DNA from: Phaeobacter piscinae
GTDB taxonomy: Bacteria > Pseudomonadota > Alphaproteobacteria > Rhodobacterales > Rhodobacteraceae
Direction of reading: 5' to 3'
NCBI RefSeq assembly: GCF_002407245.1
Contig: NZ_CP010681.1
Location: 1,860,001-1,924,000, forward strand
DNA length: 64,000 bases
The notes under the pieces are model-generated. The model ran no database searches, was not told the DNA's origin, and worked only from the letters and a program-made list of their open reading frames with translations. The position numbers and the translations under genes were made by a program. The first letter of the stretch is position 1. Every line of letters starts with the position of its first letter. Positions 8,768 through 18,140 of the stretch are shown piece after piece.

Positions 8768-10228
8768 TTAGTTGCGGCGGCCTTCCAGATGTTTGCGCAG
8801 CTTCGACGGCGGCGCCTTTTTCTTACCCTTGTAGGGGTTCTTGTCCGACTGCGAGCGCAGCGTCAGACGGATCGGCGAGCCGGGCATATCAAAATCCTGC
8901 CGCAGCCCGTTGACCAGATAGCGATTGTAGCTCTCGGGCATCTTGTCGGGATGTGAACACATCACCACAAAGCCCGGCGGACGGGTCTTCGCTTGGGTCA
9001 TATAGCGCAGCTTGATCCGCTTGCCCTGCGGGGCGGGCGGCGGGTGCTGTTCCAACATCCCCGTCAGCCAGCGGTTCAGCGCCGCGGTGGGCACCCGGCG
9101 GTTCCAGACGTCATAGGCGCGCATGATCGCTGCGTGCAGACGGTCCAGCCCCTTGCCAGTCTTCGCCGAAACCGTGATCAGCGGCGCGCCGCGTAGCTGC
9201 GGCAGCAACCGGTCAAAGGCTTCCTTGAGGTTGCGCAGCTTTTCCTGCTTCTCATCCTCAATGTCCCATTTGTTGACCGCAACCACCACCGCGCGGCCTT
9301 CCCGCTCGGCCAGATCGGCAATCCGCAGATCCTGCTGTTCAAACGGGATCGCCGCATCCAGCAGGACCACCACCACTTCGGCAAATTTCACCGCCCGCAG
9401 ACCGTCGGAGACGGAGAGCTTCTCCAGCTTTTCCTGCACCTTGGCCTTCTTGCGCATGCCGGCAGTATCGAAGATGCGCATCGGCACATCCTGCCAGTCG
9501 ATCTGAAGCGAAATCGCATCGCGGGTGATCCCGGCCTCAGGCCCGGTCAGCAGGCGATCCTCGCCTAGGATCTTGTTGATCAGGGTGGATTTGCCCGCAT
9601 TGGGACGTCCGACAACAGCCACCTGCAACGGTTTGTTGCGGGTTGGCATCGGCACCGACAGATCGTCTTCGTCGGCGTCTTCGTCCAGAACGACGTCAAT
9701 CTCGGGGCTGTCATCCTCGGCGCGTTTTTCAAACTCATCCGCCAGCGGCATCAGCTGCGAATATAGGTCATTCAAACCTTCGCCATGCTCACCGGACAGG
9801 CGGATCGGCTCCCCCAGACCCAGGCCCCAGGCATCCAGCACACCGGCATCGGCGGCGTTGCCCTCGGCCTTGTTGGCGGCCAGAATCACATGGGCGGATT
9901 TCTTGCGCAGGATCTCTGCAAACATCTGGTCCACCGGGGTCACGCCAACGCGGGCATCCACCATGAACAGACAGATATCAGCCATATCAACCGCCCGCTC
10001 GGTCAGACGGCGCATCCGCCCTTCCAGCGAGTTGTCGGTGGCATCTTCCAGACCGGCAGTGTCCACCACGGTAAAGCGCAGATCGCCGAGACGCGCTTCC
10101 CCTTCGCGCAGATCGCGCGTGACGCCGGGCTGGTCATCCACCAGCGCCAGCCGCTTGCCGACGAGACGATTGAACAATGTGGATTTGCCCACATTCGGGC
10201 GGCCCACAATAGCGAGGGTAAAAGACAT
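8768..10228 (-). CDS. der: Ribosome biogenesis GTPase Der (EngA)
   Basis: Essential GTPase with two tandem G domains that assists maturation of the 50S ribosomal subunit. With the ATG at 10228 ([11 protein letters not shown]) the protein has 486 residues, normal for alphaproteobacteria. The first P-loop GRPNVGKST is at about residues 8-16 and the second, GRPNAGKST, lies after an acidic linker near residue 200. NKAE and NKWD guanine-specificity motifs and the C-terminal KH-like domain ([10 protein letters not shown]) are visible. The gene follows the yfgM-like and bamB-like genes on the same strand, the order also seen in Escherichia coli. A terminator follows. Confidence 0.97.
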   Translation of the reverse strand: MSFTLAIVGRPNVGKSTLFNRLVGKRLALVDDQPGVTRDLREGEARLGDLRFTVVDTAGLEDATDNSLEGRMRRLTERAVDMADICLFMVDARVGVTPVDQMFAEILRKKSAHVILAANKAEGNAADAGVLDAWGLGLGEPIRLSGEHGEGLNDLYSQLMPLADEFEKRAEDDSPEIDVVLDEDADEDDLSVPMPTRNKPLQVAVVGRPNAGKSTLINKILGEDRLLTGPEAGITRDAISLQIDWQDVPMRIFDTAGMRKKAKVQEKLEKLSVSDGLRAVKFAEVVVVLLDAAIPFEQQDLRIADLAEREGRAVVVAVNKWDIEDEKQEKLRNLKEAFDRLLPQLRGAPLITVSAKTGKGLDRLHAAIMRAYDVWNRRVPTAALNRWLTGMLEQHPPPAPQGKRIKLRYMTQAKTRPPGFVVMCSHPDKMPESYNRYLVNGLRQDFDMPGSPIRLTLRSQSDKNPYKGKKKAPPSKLRKHLEGRRN

Positions 10229-10327
10229 CAGACCAACTTTCTGCGATTCAGACGCGCCCCATAGCGCATCTGCGCGCGCCCTGCCAGAGCGCATCGCTGT
10301 TTATGCCTCTCCTACCGCATCAAAGCG

Positions 10328-11650
10328 CTATCGGAAAGCGTGCAATTGCCCCTTGGTGGACACAACATAAAGCGTGCCATTCGCCACAACAGGCGCGGTG
10401 CTGGCGCCGCCGGGCACCGCCACGCTGCGCAGCAACGCGCCGCTTTCGGGGCTGAAGAAGCGCAACAGCCCGTCGTTGGAGGCCACCACCACCTGACCAC
10501 CGGCCAGAACCGGCCCGTGATGGGCCACCACTGCGCCGCGTTTGCGGGGTTTATCCTTGAGGTATCCGGGCAGATCCGTCGCCCAGACAGCTGCGCCACT
10601 GTCCGCATCCAGCCGCACCAATTGGCCAAGGTCGCTGATCAGGAACACATTGCCCGAAACCGCCCAGACCGGATCCACCGCCCCATGGGGCGCAGTCCAC
10701 AGCCGATCACCGCTGCCAAGGTCAAAAGCCGCTGTTCGCCCGGACTGGTTGCCCACATACATCCGATTGCCGGACACTACAGGCGCGCCGGTGACATCGC
10801 TGATGCGGGAAATGGTCCGGCCAATCCGCTTACCCGCCACGGAGGCGTTCCAGCGCCGCAGGCCGCCCTTGCGGAAGGTCGCGGTCAGATCACCCGAGCC
10901 AAAGGCGAAGATCGCCAGATCAGAGGTGACCGCAGGCGCCGGTGCGCCCAGAATGTTCGAGGGGCTGGGGGTGGCCTGAACCTGCCAGGCAATCCGGCCA
11001 TCCTTGGCATGCACCGCCCAGCCGGTATCATCTCCGGCCACCAGATAGACCAGACCGTCGCGCACCGTGGGTTGACCGGAGCCGGTGGCCTCCAGCTCCT
11101 GCCGCCAGATGGTTGCTCCGCTAGCCGCATCCAGCGCGGTCAGCACGCCATAGCCGGACGAGACATAAAGCACGCCACCGTCATAGGCCAAACCGCCACC
11201 TGTGGCCTGCCCTGAGCTGTCAGACGCAGGCAACAGTTCGCTTTGCCACTGCAACGCCCCGGTAGGGCTGACGGCCGAAACCTTGGCGCCGCTGTCCAGC
11301 GTGTAGATACGCCCATCGCCCACAACCGGTGTCGCGGTGATGCGCTGGCGGCGGCTGTCACCGTCGCCGATCGAGGTGGCCCAGATTGCGCGCGGCGCAG
11401 CGGCCAGCGCCGGATGTGTAGGGCGCAGCCCTTCAACGCCCGGCCCCTGTGGCCAGCTGGCGTTGTTGCGCGTTGCAGGCAACGCAATGGCGCGGGTCTC
11501 ATTGCTGACAACCGTGACGCTGTCGTCGCGCAGATCCAGACGCTCGCCGCGCAGGATGACCTCAGGCTCGGCGCAGGCGGACAGGACCAACGCCAATGCG
11601 GTCCCCGTCAGAATGCCCCTCGCGCTCCAAAAGCTTGTTACTGCCGTCAT
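10328..11650 (-). CDS. bamB: BamB-like outer membrane lipoprotein with PQQ-type beta-propeller repeats
   Basis: A 440-residue predicted lipoprotein. The signal peptide ends in the lipobox LSAC (about residues 23-26), followed by a beta-propeller of PQQ-like repeats such as LTALDAASGATIWRQELE and VRLDADSGAAVWATDLPG. BamB helps the BamA complex insert beta-barrel proteins into the outer membrane. Assignment rests on the lipobox, the propeller and the position between yfgM-like and der genes, which matches the E. coli yfgM-bamB-der arrangement. The sequence similarity itself is only to PQQ propellers in general, so a different periplasmic scaffold role is possible. Confidence 0.85.
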   Translation of the reverse strand: MTAVTSFWSARGILTGTALALVLSACAEPEVILRGERLDLRDDSVTVVSNETRAIALPATRNNASWPQGPGVEGLRPTHPALAAAPRAIWATSIGDGDSRRQRITATPVVGDGRIYTLDSGAKVSAVSPTGALQWQSELLPASDSSGQATGGGLAYDGGVLYVSSGYGVLTALDAASGATIWRQELEATGSGQPTVRDGLVYLVAGDDTGWAVHAKDGRIAWQVQATPSPSNILGAPAPAVTSDLAIFAFGSGDLTATFRKGGLRRWNASVAGKRIGRTISRISDVTGAPVVSGNRMYVGNQSGRTAAFDLGSGDRLWTAPHGAVDPVWAVSGNVFLISDLGQLVRLDADSGAAVWATDLPGYLKDKPRKRGAVVAHHGPVLAGGQVVVASNDGLLRFFSPESGALLRSVAVPGGASTAPVVANGTLYVVSTKGQLHAFR

Positions 11651-11716
11651 TGCCCTGCCCCATTACTGCACTTTGTACTGCACGCTATCGTGGCGCCCAT
11701 CAGCGCCGAATTGATC

Positions 11717-12388
11717 TCAGCCTTCTGTCGCCGACACCGGCTCCAGCGCTCCCCCAAGCGCCACAATCACTTGCGAAGCACGGTCTTTCAAGTCCGAGGT
11801 GACACCGGCGGAGGCAATAATCTCCTGCAACCGCGAAATGGCGGCGTCAGTGTTGTTCTCTTCGATATCAATAAGTGCCAGCTGTTCCTGTGCCAGCAGC
11901 GCCAGCGGCGCGCCGGGTTGGGCCAGCGCCTCGAACTGGATCCGGCGATCTGCCGCTGGCAGGCTCTCCTGCTGCAAGCCAAGCGCCTTGAACGTTGCAA
12001 TATGACGATAGATCAGGGGCATCTCACCGTTGCGCGCAACCGCATTCAGCCGCTCAACAGCCGCCGCACGGTCTCCGGCATCTGCCAAGGCGCCCGCCTG
12101 CAACAGCTTCAGAACCGTATCCCCACCTGCGGTCTCAGCGGTGATTGCATCCAGGGCTGTCGCCCGTGCCGCACTGTCATCGCTGTCCAGCGCTGCAATC
12201 ATCTGATCGCCGAGCGCCTGCGATGCGGCTTCGGTCTGGGCGCGGTTAAATTCGCGCACGGCCGCCCCGCCCACGATCAGCACCACCGCAACGCCGCCAA
12301 TCCAGCCATAACGTTTGAGCATCTTGAACAGGCGATCGCGGCGGACCTCTTCTGTCACCTCATCGATAAAGCTGTCGGTGTCGCTCAT
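11717..12388 (-). CDS. YfgM-like membrane-anchored TPR protein
   Basis: A 223-residue protein with a short cytoplasmic N-terminus, one membrane segment (YGWIGGVAVVLIVGGAAV, about residues 28-45) and a periplasmic part of helical TPR-like repeats. This matches the YfgM family, which in E. coli is linked to the SecYEG translocon and periplasmic chaperones. It is first in the yfgM-bamB-der series on the minus strand, with 66 bases to the next gene. The assignment comes from architecture and synteny, as the family is poorly conserved in sequence. Confidence 0.8.
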   Translation of the reverse strand: MSDTDSFIDEVTEEVRRDRLFKMLKRYGWIGGVAVVLIVGGAAVREFNRAQTEAASQALGDQMIAALDSDDSAARATALDAITAETAGGDTVLKLLQAGALADAGDRAAAVERLNAVARNGEMPLIYRHIATFKALGLQQESLPAADRRIQFEALAQPGAPLALLAQEQLALIDIEENNTDAAISRLQEIIASAGVTSDLKDRASQVIVALGGALEPVSATEG

Positions 12389-12539
12389 GAAAATGTCCCT
12401 GGCAGATCCCGCAACCGCCCCCGCAGTTGCCGGAAAGTTTCCTGTGTTCTGCTTCTCTTACAGTGCAACCGGTGCCAAGCCAAGTGGCCCTGACACCCCG
12501 GCACGGCCACAAACTGCTCCAAAAAGGCAAAAAATGTGA

Positions 12540-12559
12540 ACTGAACTACAGAGTTTAGT
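12540..12559. promoter_or_regulatory. TetR-type operator-like inverted repeat upstream of the RND operon
   Basis: An 8-bp inverted repeat with a 4-base spacer, ACTGAACT-acag-AGTTTAGT, matches at seven of eight positions between arms. It lies about 127 bases before the RND membrane-fusion gene, in the shared divergent gap with the yfgM-like gene. Size and symmetry fit operators of TetR-family repressors, which often control RND pumps. No TetR gene is present in this window, so the regulator would be elsewhere. Confidence 0.5.
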
Positions 12560-12685
12560 ATGGACAATACCTATATCACCCATATCACTTGGCGCCAGTT
12601 CGCCCGAATATGCCCATTAATGGTATGATTGTTGAGTGGCTCTATATTTCCCGGACGGGATGACTATGACTTAGGAAGGCCCAAG

Positions 12686-13975
12686 ATGCGTGTAATTCCC
12701 CTGATGACTGCTGCTGTTGTGACGGCAGGCCTGTATTATGCCGTGATTGAGCGGGATGCGCTTTTGGCCTTTGCCCGTGGCGAGCAGCTCAGCGATGAGA
12801 CCGCATCCGCTGATGCCTCCGAACCGACCGAAACACCCGCCGCAGCGGCAGCGGCAGCGACTGCGGCCCCGCAGGCCGCCAGCGCTGACAAGACCGGCAA
12901 TTCAGGCGTCGGCGTGGTCGCCCTGCGCAGCACCGCCCGTGGCATCGACAGCGCGGTTGTCCTGCGCGGGCAAACACAAGCGATCCGCCAAGTCGAAGTC
13001 CGCTCCGAAACCACCTCCACCGTGCTGTCAGAACCGTTGCGCAAGGGGGCGCAGGTGAAGGCAGGCGATCTTTTGTGCAAGCTGGATCCCGGCACCCGCC
13101 CCTCCACGCTGTTGGAGGCCAAGGCCCGACTGAGCGAGGCAAAAATCCGCGTTCCCGAGGCGCAGGCCCGCCTGGACGAGGCCCGCGCCCGCCTCAAGGA
13201 AGCGCAGATCAACCTGACAGCAGCCGCCAAACTCTCCGAAGGTGGCTTTGCCTCTGAAACCCGCCTGGCCTCTGCGCAGGCCGCTGAGCGCTCGGCGGTG
13301 GCTGGCGTCGCCACGGCGGAAACTGGGCTGCAAACCACCAGCGCCGGCATCGAATCTGCCTCTGCCCAGGTTGCCGCCGCTGAAAAGGAACTGGCGCGTC
13401 TGGACATTCTGGCCCCCTTCGACGGGCTGCTGGAAAGCGATACCGCCGAGCTGGGCAGCCTGATGCAACCCGGCAGCCTCTGCGCGACGGTGATCCAGCT
13501 GGAGACCATCAAGCTGGTCGGCTATGTGCCCGAAACTGAGGTGAACCGCGTCACCATCGGGGCAGGCGCGCGGGCGGAACTGGCCAATGGTCGCAATGTT
13601 GAGGGCAAGGTCACCTTTATCAGCCGCTCCGCCGATCCGACCACGCGCACCTTCGAGGTGGAAATCACCGTGCCCAATCCGGATCTTGCGATCCGCGACG
13701 GCCAGACCGCCGATATCGTGATCTCAGCCGAGGGCGCCAAAGCGCATTACCTGCCACAGTCGGCGCTGACCCTGAATAACGACGGTCAATTGGGTGTGCG
13801 TGTGGTAAAAGACGACATGACCGTCGGGTTTTACCCCATCCAGCTGCTGCGCGACGAAGCCAGCGGCGTCTGGGTGGGCGGTCTGCCGGAACAGGCCGAT
13901 GTGATCGTCGTTGGACAGGATTTTGTTGTTGCGGGCGTTTCTGTTGCGCCCACGTTTAAAGAGGTATCCCAATGA
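12686..13975 (+). CDS. RND efflux membrane fusion (periplasmic adaptor) subunit
   Basis: Links an inner membrane RND pump to an outer membrane channel. The ATG at 12686 has AGGAAGG at 12673-12679 and gives 429 residues. After an N-terminal membrane anchor (about residues 4-20) and an Ala/Thr-rich linker, the lipoyl-like half-motif QVKAGDLLCKLDPGTRPS is followed by a long alternating Glu/Ala/Arg coiled coil (about 140-255). The second lipoyl half (LDILAPFDGLLESD) and beta-barrel segments come next. The gene overlaps the pump gene by four bases (ATGA). No outer membrane channel gene lies nearby, so a shared TolC-like protein is probably used. Confidence 0.93.
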   Translation: MRVIPLMTAAVVTAGLYYAVIERDALLAFARGEQLSDETASADASEPTETPAAAAAAATAAPQAASADKTGNSGVGVVALRSTARGIDSAVVLRGQTQAIRQVEVRSETTSTVLSEPLRKGAQVKAGDLLCKLDPGTRPSTLLEAKARLSEAKIRVPEAQARLDEARARLKEAQINLTAAAKLSEGGFASETRLASAQAAERSAVAGVATAETGLQTTSAGIESASAQVAAAEKELARLDILAPFDGLLESDTAELGSLMQPGSLCATVIQLETIKLVGYVPETEVNRVTIGAGARAELANGRNVEGKVTFISRSADPTTRTFEVEITVPNPDLAIRDGQTADIVISAEGAKAHYLPQSALTLNNDGQLGVRVVKDDMTVGFYPIQLLRDEASGVWVGGLPEQADVIVVGQDFVVAGVSVAPTFKEVSQ

Positions 13976-16900
13976 CCGGTATCGTCAGCTGGGCAGCAGA
14001 ACGGGCCCGTATGATCCTGGCATTCATTGCCATTTCGCTGCTGGTCGGCGGCTTTGCCTATGCCAGCCTCCCGAAAGAGGGTGAGCCGGACATCGAAATT
14101 CCGGCCCTGTTCATCTCCGTCCCCTTCCCCGGCATCTCTGCCGAGGATGCCGAAACGTTGCTGGTCAAGGTGATGGAGACCGAGCTGGCCGATCTGGACG
14201 GGCTCGACAAAATGTCCTCCACCGCCGCCGAAGGCTATGGCGGCGTGGCGCTTGAGTTTGACTTTGGCTGGGACAAGACCGCCATCATGGCCGACGTCCG
14301 CGATGCGATGGACGCCGCCGAGGCGGATTTCCCCGAGGGGGCTGAGAAATATTCGATCAACGAGATCAACTTCTCCGAATTCCCCATCGTCATTGTCAAC
14401 CTGACCGGCGCCGTGCCGGAACGCACAATGGCGCGGATCGCCAAGGATTTGCAGGACGATCTTGAGGCCTTGGAGCCGGTGCTTGAGGCCGGGATCGCCG
14501 GCAATCGCGACGAAATGGTCGAGGTGCTGATCGACCCCCTGCGGCTGGAGGCTTACAACGTCACGGCGCTTGAGCTGATCACCGTTGTGCAGAACAACAA
14601 CCAACTGATCGCGGCGGGCGAGGTCGAGAGCAATCAGGGCAGCTTCTCAGTGAAGATCCCCTCCTCCTTTGACGACGTGCGTGATATCTATGAGCTGCCG
14701 ATCAAGACCAATGGCGACCGCGTGGTCACGCTTGGCGAACTGGCAACCATCAACTTCACCTTCGAGGACCGTCGCGGCACTGCCCGGTTCAACGGTGAGG
14801 ATACCGTTGCCCTGCAGGTGGTGAAGCGGAAAGGCTACAACCTGATCGACACTGTTGATCTGGTGAAGGAAACGCTGGCTGAAGCAAAAACCAAATGGCC
14901 GCCGGAATTGACAGCAGCCGTCTCCGTCGGCACCTCAAATGACCAAAGCCGCGTCGTGGCCTCCATGGTCGGTCAGCTGGAAGGCTCGGTTCTGACCGCC
15001 GTCGCGCTGGTGATGATTGTGGTGCTGTCGGCGCTTGGCAGCCGGGCGGCCCTGCTGGTCGGCTTTGCGATCCCGACCTCCTTCCTGCTGTGCTTTGCGC
15101 TGCTGGCTGTGATGGGGATCAGCATTTCCAACATCGTGATGTTTGGTCTGATCCTCGCGGTGGGCATGCTGGTGGATGGCGCCATCGTGGTGGTCGAATA
15201 TGCGGACAAACGCATCAAGGAAGGCACCGGCCCGATGCACGCCTATGTCGAGGCGGCGCAGCGCATGTTCTGGCCGGTGGTCTCCTCCACCGCGACCACG
15301 CTCTGTGCGTTCCTGCCGATGCTGTTCTGGCCCGGCGTTCCCGGTGAATTCATGGGCATGCTGCCGGTCACCCTGATCTTTGTTCTGTCGGCGTCGCTGG
15401 TGGTGGCGCTGATCTACCTGCCCGTCATGGGCGGTGTCACCGGCCGGATGAGCCGCCTGTTCGAGAACCTCTCCGATGGGTTGCGCGCCGTTGCGCCCTG
15501 GTGGCTGCGCGCGGCGCTGGTGCCCGTGATGCTCTGGGGCATGTTTGCAGGCGCAATGCAGATGCTGAACGGCGGCTACCTGCTGCCTTCGGAAGTGCCG
15601 GATGGGGCTGCACTAGTGTTTGGCGCACTGATATTTGTGCTGGCGTCCTTCGGCGCCTCCGTCACATTGGGGGCGGCCAGCCTGCGCCGCCGGGAAACAT
15701 CCGTCAAAGCGGGTTACACGCACACTCCTTTCGGCCATTTCATTAAGTTCATCGTCGGCAATCCGGTGATGCCTCTTGTTGCGATCGGGGCTGTTGCCTT
15801 CTCCATCATGACAGTTTTCACACTGTTCTCGACCAACAACTACGGCGTTGAGTTCTTTGTCGAATCCGAACCGGAACAGGCCACCGCCTATGTCCGGGCG
15901 CGCGGCAATACCTCACTGATGGAAGAGGACGAGATGGTGCGCCAGACCGAACAGGTCATCCTGTCGCATCCCGCGGTGGTCAATGTCTTCTCCTTCGCGG
16001 GTGAAGGCGGGCTGAACACCGATGCCTCCGGCGCGCAGACACCGCCCGACACCGTAGGTCAGGTGCAGTTCGAGATCATCCCCTGGGAGGATCGCCCGAC
16101 CCAGACTGAAACCTGGTTCAACGGCTGGTTCACCCGTGAGGTCACAGCGACCGATTTCGACGGCGACACCGTGATTGAGGAGATCAACGCCGAACTGGCT
16201 AAACTGCCCGGTTTTGAGGCTGAGATCCGCGCACTGGCGCAGGGGCCTGCCTCTGGTAAGCCGATCCATCTGCGCCTGAAGGGCGACAGCTGGGACACGC
16301 TGACCGCCGCCACGCAGACCGCCCGCGCCCGGTTTGATGAAACCCCCGGTCTGGATCTGATCGAGGACAGTCTGCCCCTGCCCGGCATTGACTGGCAGAT
16401 CGACGTCGACGTCGAAAAGGCCGGCCGCTACGGCGCCGATGTCGCCACCGTTGGCGCCATGGTGCAGCTGGTCACCCGCGGGATTCTTCTAGATACCATG
16501 CGCGTCGACAGCTCGGATGAGGAAATCGAAATCCGCGTCCGCCTGCCGGAGGAGGACCGCGTCCTCTCCACCCTTGATGTGATGAAACTGCGCACCGAGG
16601 ACGGCCTTGTGCCTCTGTCCAACTTCATCTCACGCCAGCCGGTGCCAAAGCTGGAGAAGATTAGCCGTGTCCAACAGCAGCGCTATTATGACGTGAAGGC
16701 GGATATCGAACCCGGCCTTTCGAAGGTGATCACCACCGGCGGAGACAGCGGTGAAGACCAGACGCTGGCCTATGTGAAATCCTTCGCCGAGGGCAGCGAC
16801 ACCAGCGCCAGCGACCTGACCGGACCAAGCGGTGCGCCGCTGAAGCTGCGCAGCCTCGCCAGCGCCGATAGTCTTGAGGCGGTGCAGACCGCGCTGGACG

Positions 16901-17775
16901 ATGACGCCCGCGTTGTCGCCCTCAATGCCAATGAACGCATCGCCGCCCTGACAGAATGGTTGAACACCGACCCGCTGCCCAAGGACATCACATGGGAATG
17001 GACCGGTGATCAGGAAGAACAGGCCGAATCCGGTGCCTTCCTGATGAAAGCCTTTGCCGGTGCCTTGGCGTTGATGTTCGTGATCCTGCTGGCCCAGTTC
17101 AACAGCTTCTACAACTCGGTGCTGGTGCTCCTGGCGGTGGTGCTCTCCACCACCGGCGTGCTGATCGGCATGATGGTGATGCAGCAGCCGTTCTCGATCA
17201 TCATGACCGGCACCGGTATCGTCGCGCTCGCTGGGATCGTGGTGAACAACAATATCGTTCTGATCGACACCTATCAGGAATACGCCCAGAAGATGCCGCG
17301 GATCGAGGCGATCATTCGCACCGCCGAGGCCCGCATCCGCCCGGTTCTCCTGACCACCATCACCACGATGGCAGGTCTTGCGCCGATGATGTTCGGGCTC
17401 AGCCTCGACTTCATCAATGGCGGCTACTCGATCGACAGCCCGACCTCGCTGTGGTGGAAACAGCTGGCTACGGCGGTGGTCTTCGGTCTTGGCATTGCTA
17501 CGGTCCTGACGCTGCTGGTCACGCCGTCGCTGCTGGCGATTCGGGTCTGGCTGCGAATCTACCTGGGCGCGCTCGGCCGCTTGCTGGCCCGGCTCACCCG
17601 TGGCCGGTCCAGCCGGATTGCCCGGGATATGCGGCTGGCCACCAAGGCCCGCACCCTGCCCACCACGGAAATCCTGTGGGAGGCTGAACCGAACCCGGAC
17701 AGCCCCCCGGCCAAGACCACCACGCGCGACGACCGCGAAACTCCGCCGTCAACACCGCTTCGCGCCGCTGAATAA
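13972..17775 (+). CDS. RND efflux pump, inner membrane permease subunit
   Basis: Proton-driven exporter of the AcrB/HAE-type superfamily, probably trimeric. At 1267 residues it is clearly longer than AcrB (1049). The N-terminal membrane segment, the large periplasmic loops and the TM4 region GLILAVGMLVDGAIVVVEYA, with the acidic proton-relay residue, are recognisable. The second half repeats the pattern (GTGIVALAGIVVNNNIVLI). Between the sixth and seventh canonical membrane segments there is extra sequence (about residues 500-590) with two more hydrophobic stretches, at about 511-533 and 544-570. The C-terminus has a long, polar, Pro/Thr-rich extension. Substrate is unknown. Confidence 0.93.
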   Translation: MTGIVSWAAERARMILAFIAISLLVGGFAYASLPKEGEPDIEIPALFISVPFPGISAEDAETLLVKVMETELADLDGLDKMSSTAAEGYGGVALEFDFGWDKTAIMADVRDAMDAAEADFPEGAEKYSINEINFSEFPIVIVNLTGAVPERTMARIAKDLQDDLEALEPVLEAGIAGNRDEMVEVLIDPLRLEAYNVTALELITVVQNNNQLIAAGEVESNQGSFSVKIPSSFDDVRDIYELPIKTNGDRVVTLGELATINFTFEDRRGTARFNGEDTVALQVVKRKGYNLIDTVDLVKETLAEAKTKWPPELTAAVSVGTSNDQSRVVASMVGQLEGSVLTAVALVMIVVLSALGSRAALLVGFAIPTSFLLCFALLAVMGISISNIVMFGLILAVGMLVDGAIVVVEYADKRIKEGTGPMHAYVEAAQRMFWPVVSSTATTLCAFLPMLFWPGVPGEFMGMLPVTLIFVLSASLVVALIYLPVMGGVTGRMSRLFENLSDGLRAVAPWWLRAALVPVMLWGMFAGAMQMLNGGYLLPSEVPDGAALVFGALIFVLASFGASVTLGAASLRRRETSVKAGYTHTPFGHFIKFIVGNPVMPLVAIGAVAFSIMTVFTLFSTNNYGVEFFVESEPEQATAYVRARGNTSLMEEDEMVRQTEQVILSHPAVVNVFSFAGEGGLNTDASGAQTPPDTVGQVQFEIIPWEDRPTQTETWFNGWFTREVTATDFDGDTVIEEINAELAKLPGFEAEIRALAQGPASGKPIHLRLKGDSWDTLTAATQTARARFDETPGLDLIEDSLPLPGIDWQIDVDVEKAGRYGADVATVGAMVQLVTRGILLDTMRVDSSDEEIEIRVRLPEEDRVLSTLDVMKLRTEDGLVPLSNFISRQPVPKLEKISRVQQQRYYDVKADIEPGLSKVITTGGDSGEDQTLAYVKSFAEGSDTSASDLTGPSGAPLKLRSLASADSLEAVQTALDDDARVVALNANERIAALTEWLNTDPLPKDITWEWTGDQEEQAESGAFLMKAFAGALALMFVILLAQFNSFYNSVLVLLAVVLSTTGVLIGMMVMQQPFSIIMTGTGIVALAGIVVNNNIVLIDTYQEYAQKMPRIEAIIRTAEARIRPVLLTTITTMAGLAPMMFGLSLDFINGGYSIDSPTSLWWKQLATAVVFGLGIATVLTLLVTPSLLAIRVWLRIYLGALGRLLARLTRGRSSRIARDMRLATKARTLPTTEILWEAEPNPDSPPAKTTTRDDRETPPSTPLRAAE

Positions 17776-17781
17776 CATGAC

Positions 17782-17810
17782 AACGCCCCGCCCTCGCGGG
17801 GCGTTGTTCG
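17782..17810 (+). terminator. Terminator after the RND operon
   Basis: A perfect 10-bp inverted repeat, AACGCCCCGC (17782-17791) with its complement at 17796-17805 and a 4-base loop, is followed by a T-rich stretch. It lies directly after the pump gene stop. Confidence 0.8.
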
Positions 17811-17865
17811 TTTCAGCAGGCAGATCACCACCGCCGGAGCCACCCCAGCAGAAAGGACCCAGCCC

Positions 17866-18093
17866 ATGCCCGATTTCAACGATATGTTTGAATTGACCAT
17901 CGCCGATGTCGACCTGATCGAGGCCGCGCTGCAACGCACCCGCGACAGCCTCGCCGATGCCAACCAGCAGGCACAGGGCATCGCCGGTCACAGCCGCGAG
18001 GACAGCCTGCGCCAGATCCATGATCTGCTCGGACGGCTACATAATCAGAAGATTTTCTACAAACCCAAGGACGGGGTCTACGTCAGCGGTTAG
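17866..18093 (+). CDS. Small hypothetical protein (75 residues)
   Basis: A short acidic soluble protein predicted to be mostly helical, with the regular heptad-like stretch DVDLIEAALQRTRDSLADAN and a C-terminal KIFYKPKDGVYVSG. AGAAAGGA upstream is a good ribosome site, and the gene has its own space after the RND terminator, so I believe it is real. I recognise no characterised family. It converges on the Atm1-type gene, with 47 bases between. Confidence 0.6.
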   Translation: MPDFNDMFELTIADVDLIEAALQRTRDSLADANQQAQGIAGHSREDSLRQIHDLLGRLHNQKIFYKPKDGVYVSG

Positions 18094-18140
18094 ACGCGCA
18101 AACACAGACCCCGTAATAGCGGATATCCAGAAGGCAACGG

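Noticed and set aside
11243..12493. A 416-codon open frame on the plus strand opposite the bamB-like and yfgM-like genes
   Set aside because: It spans two genes and their gap, and shows no protein family features.
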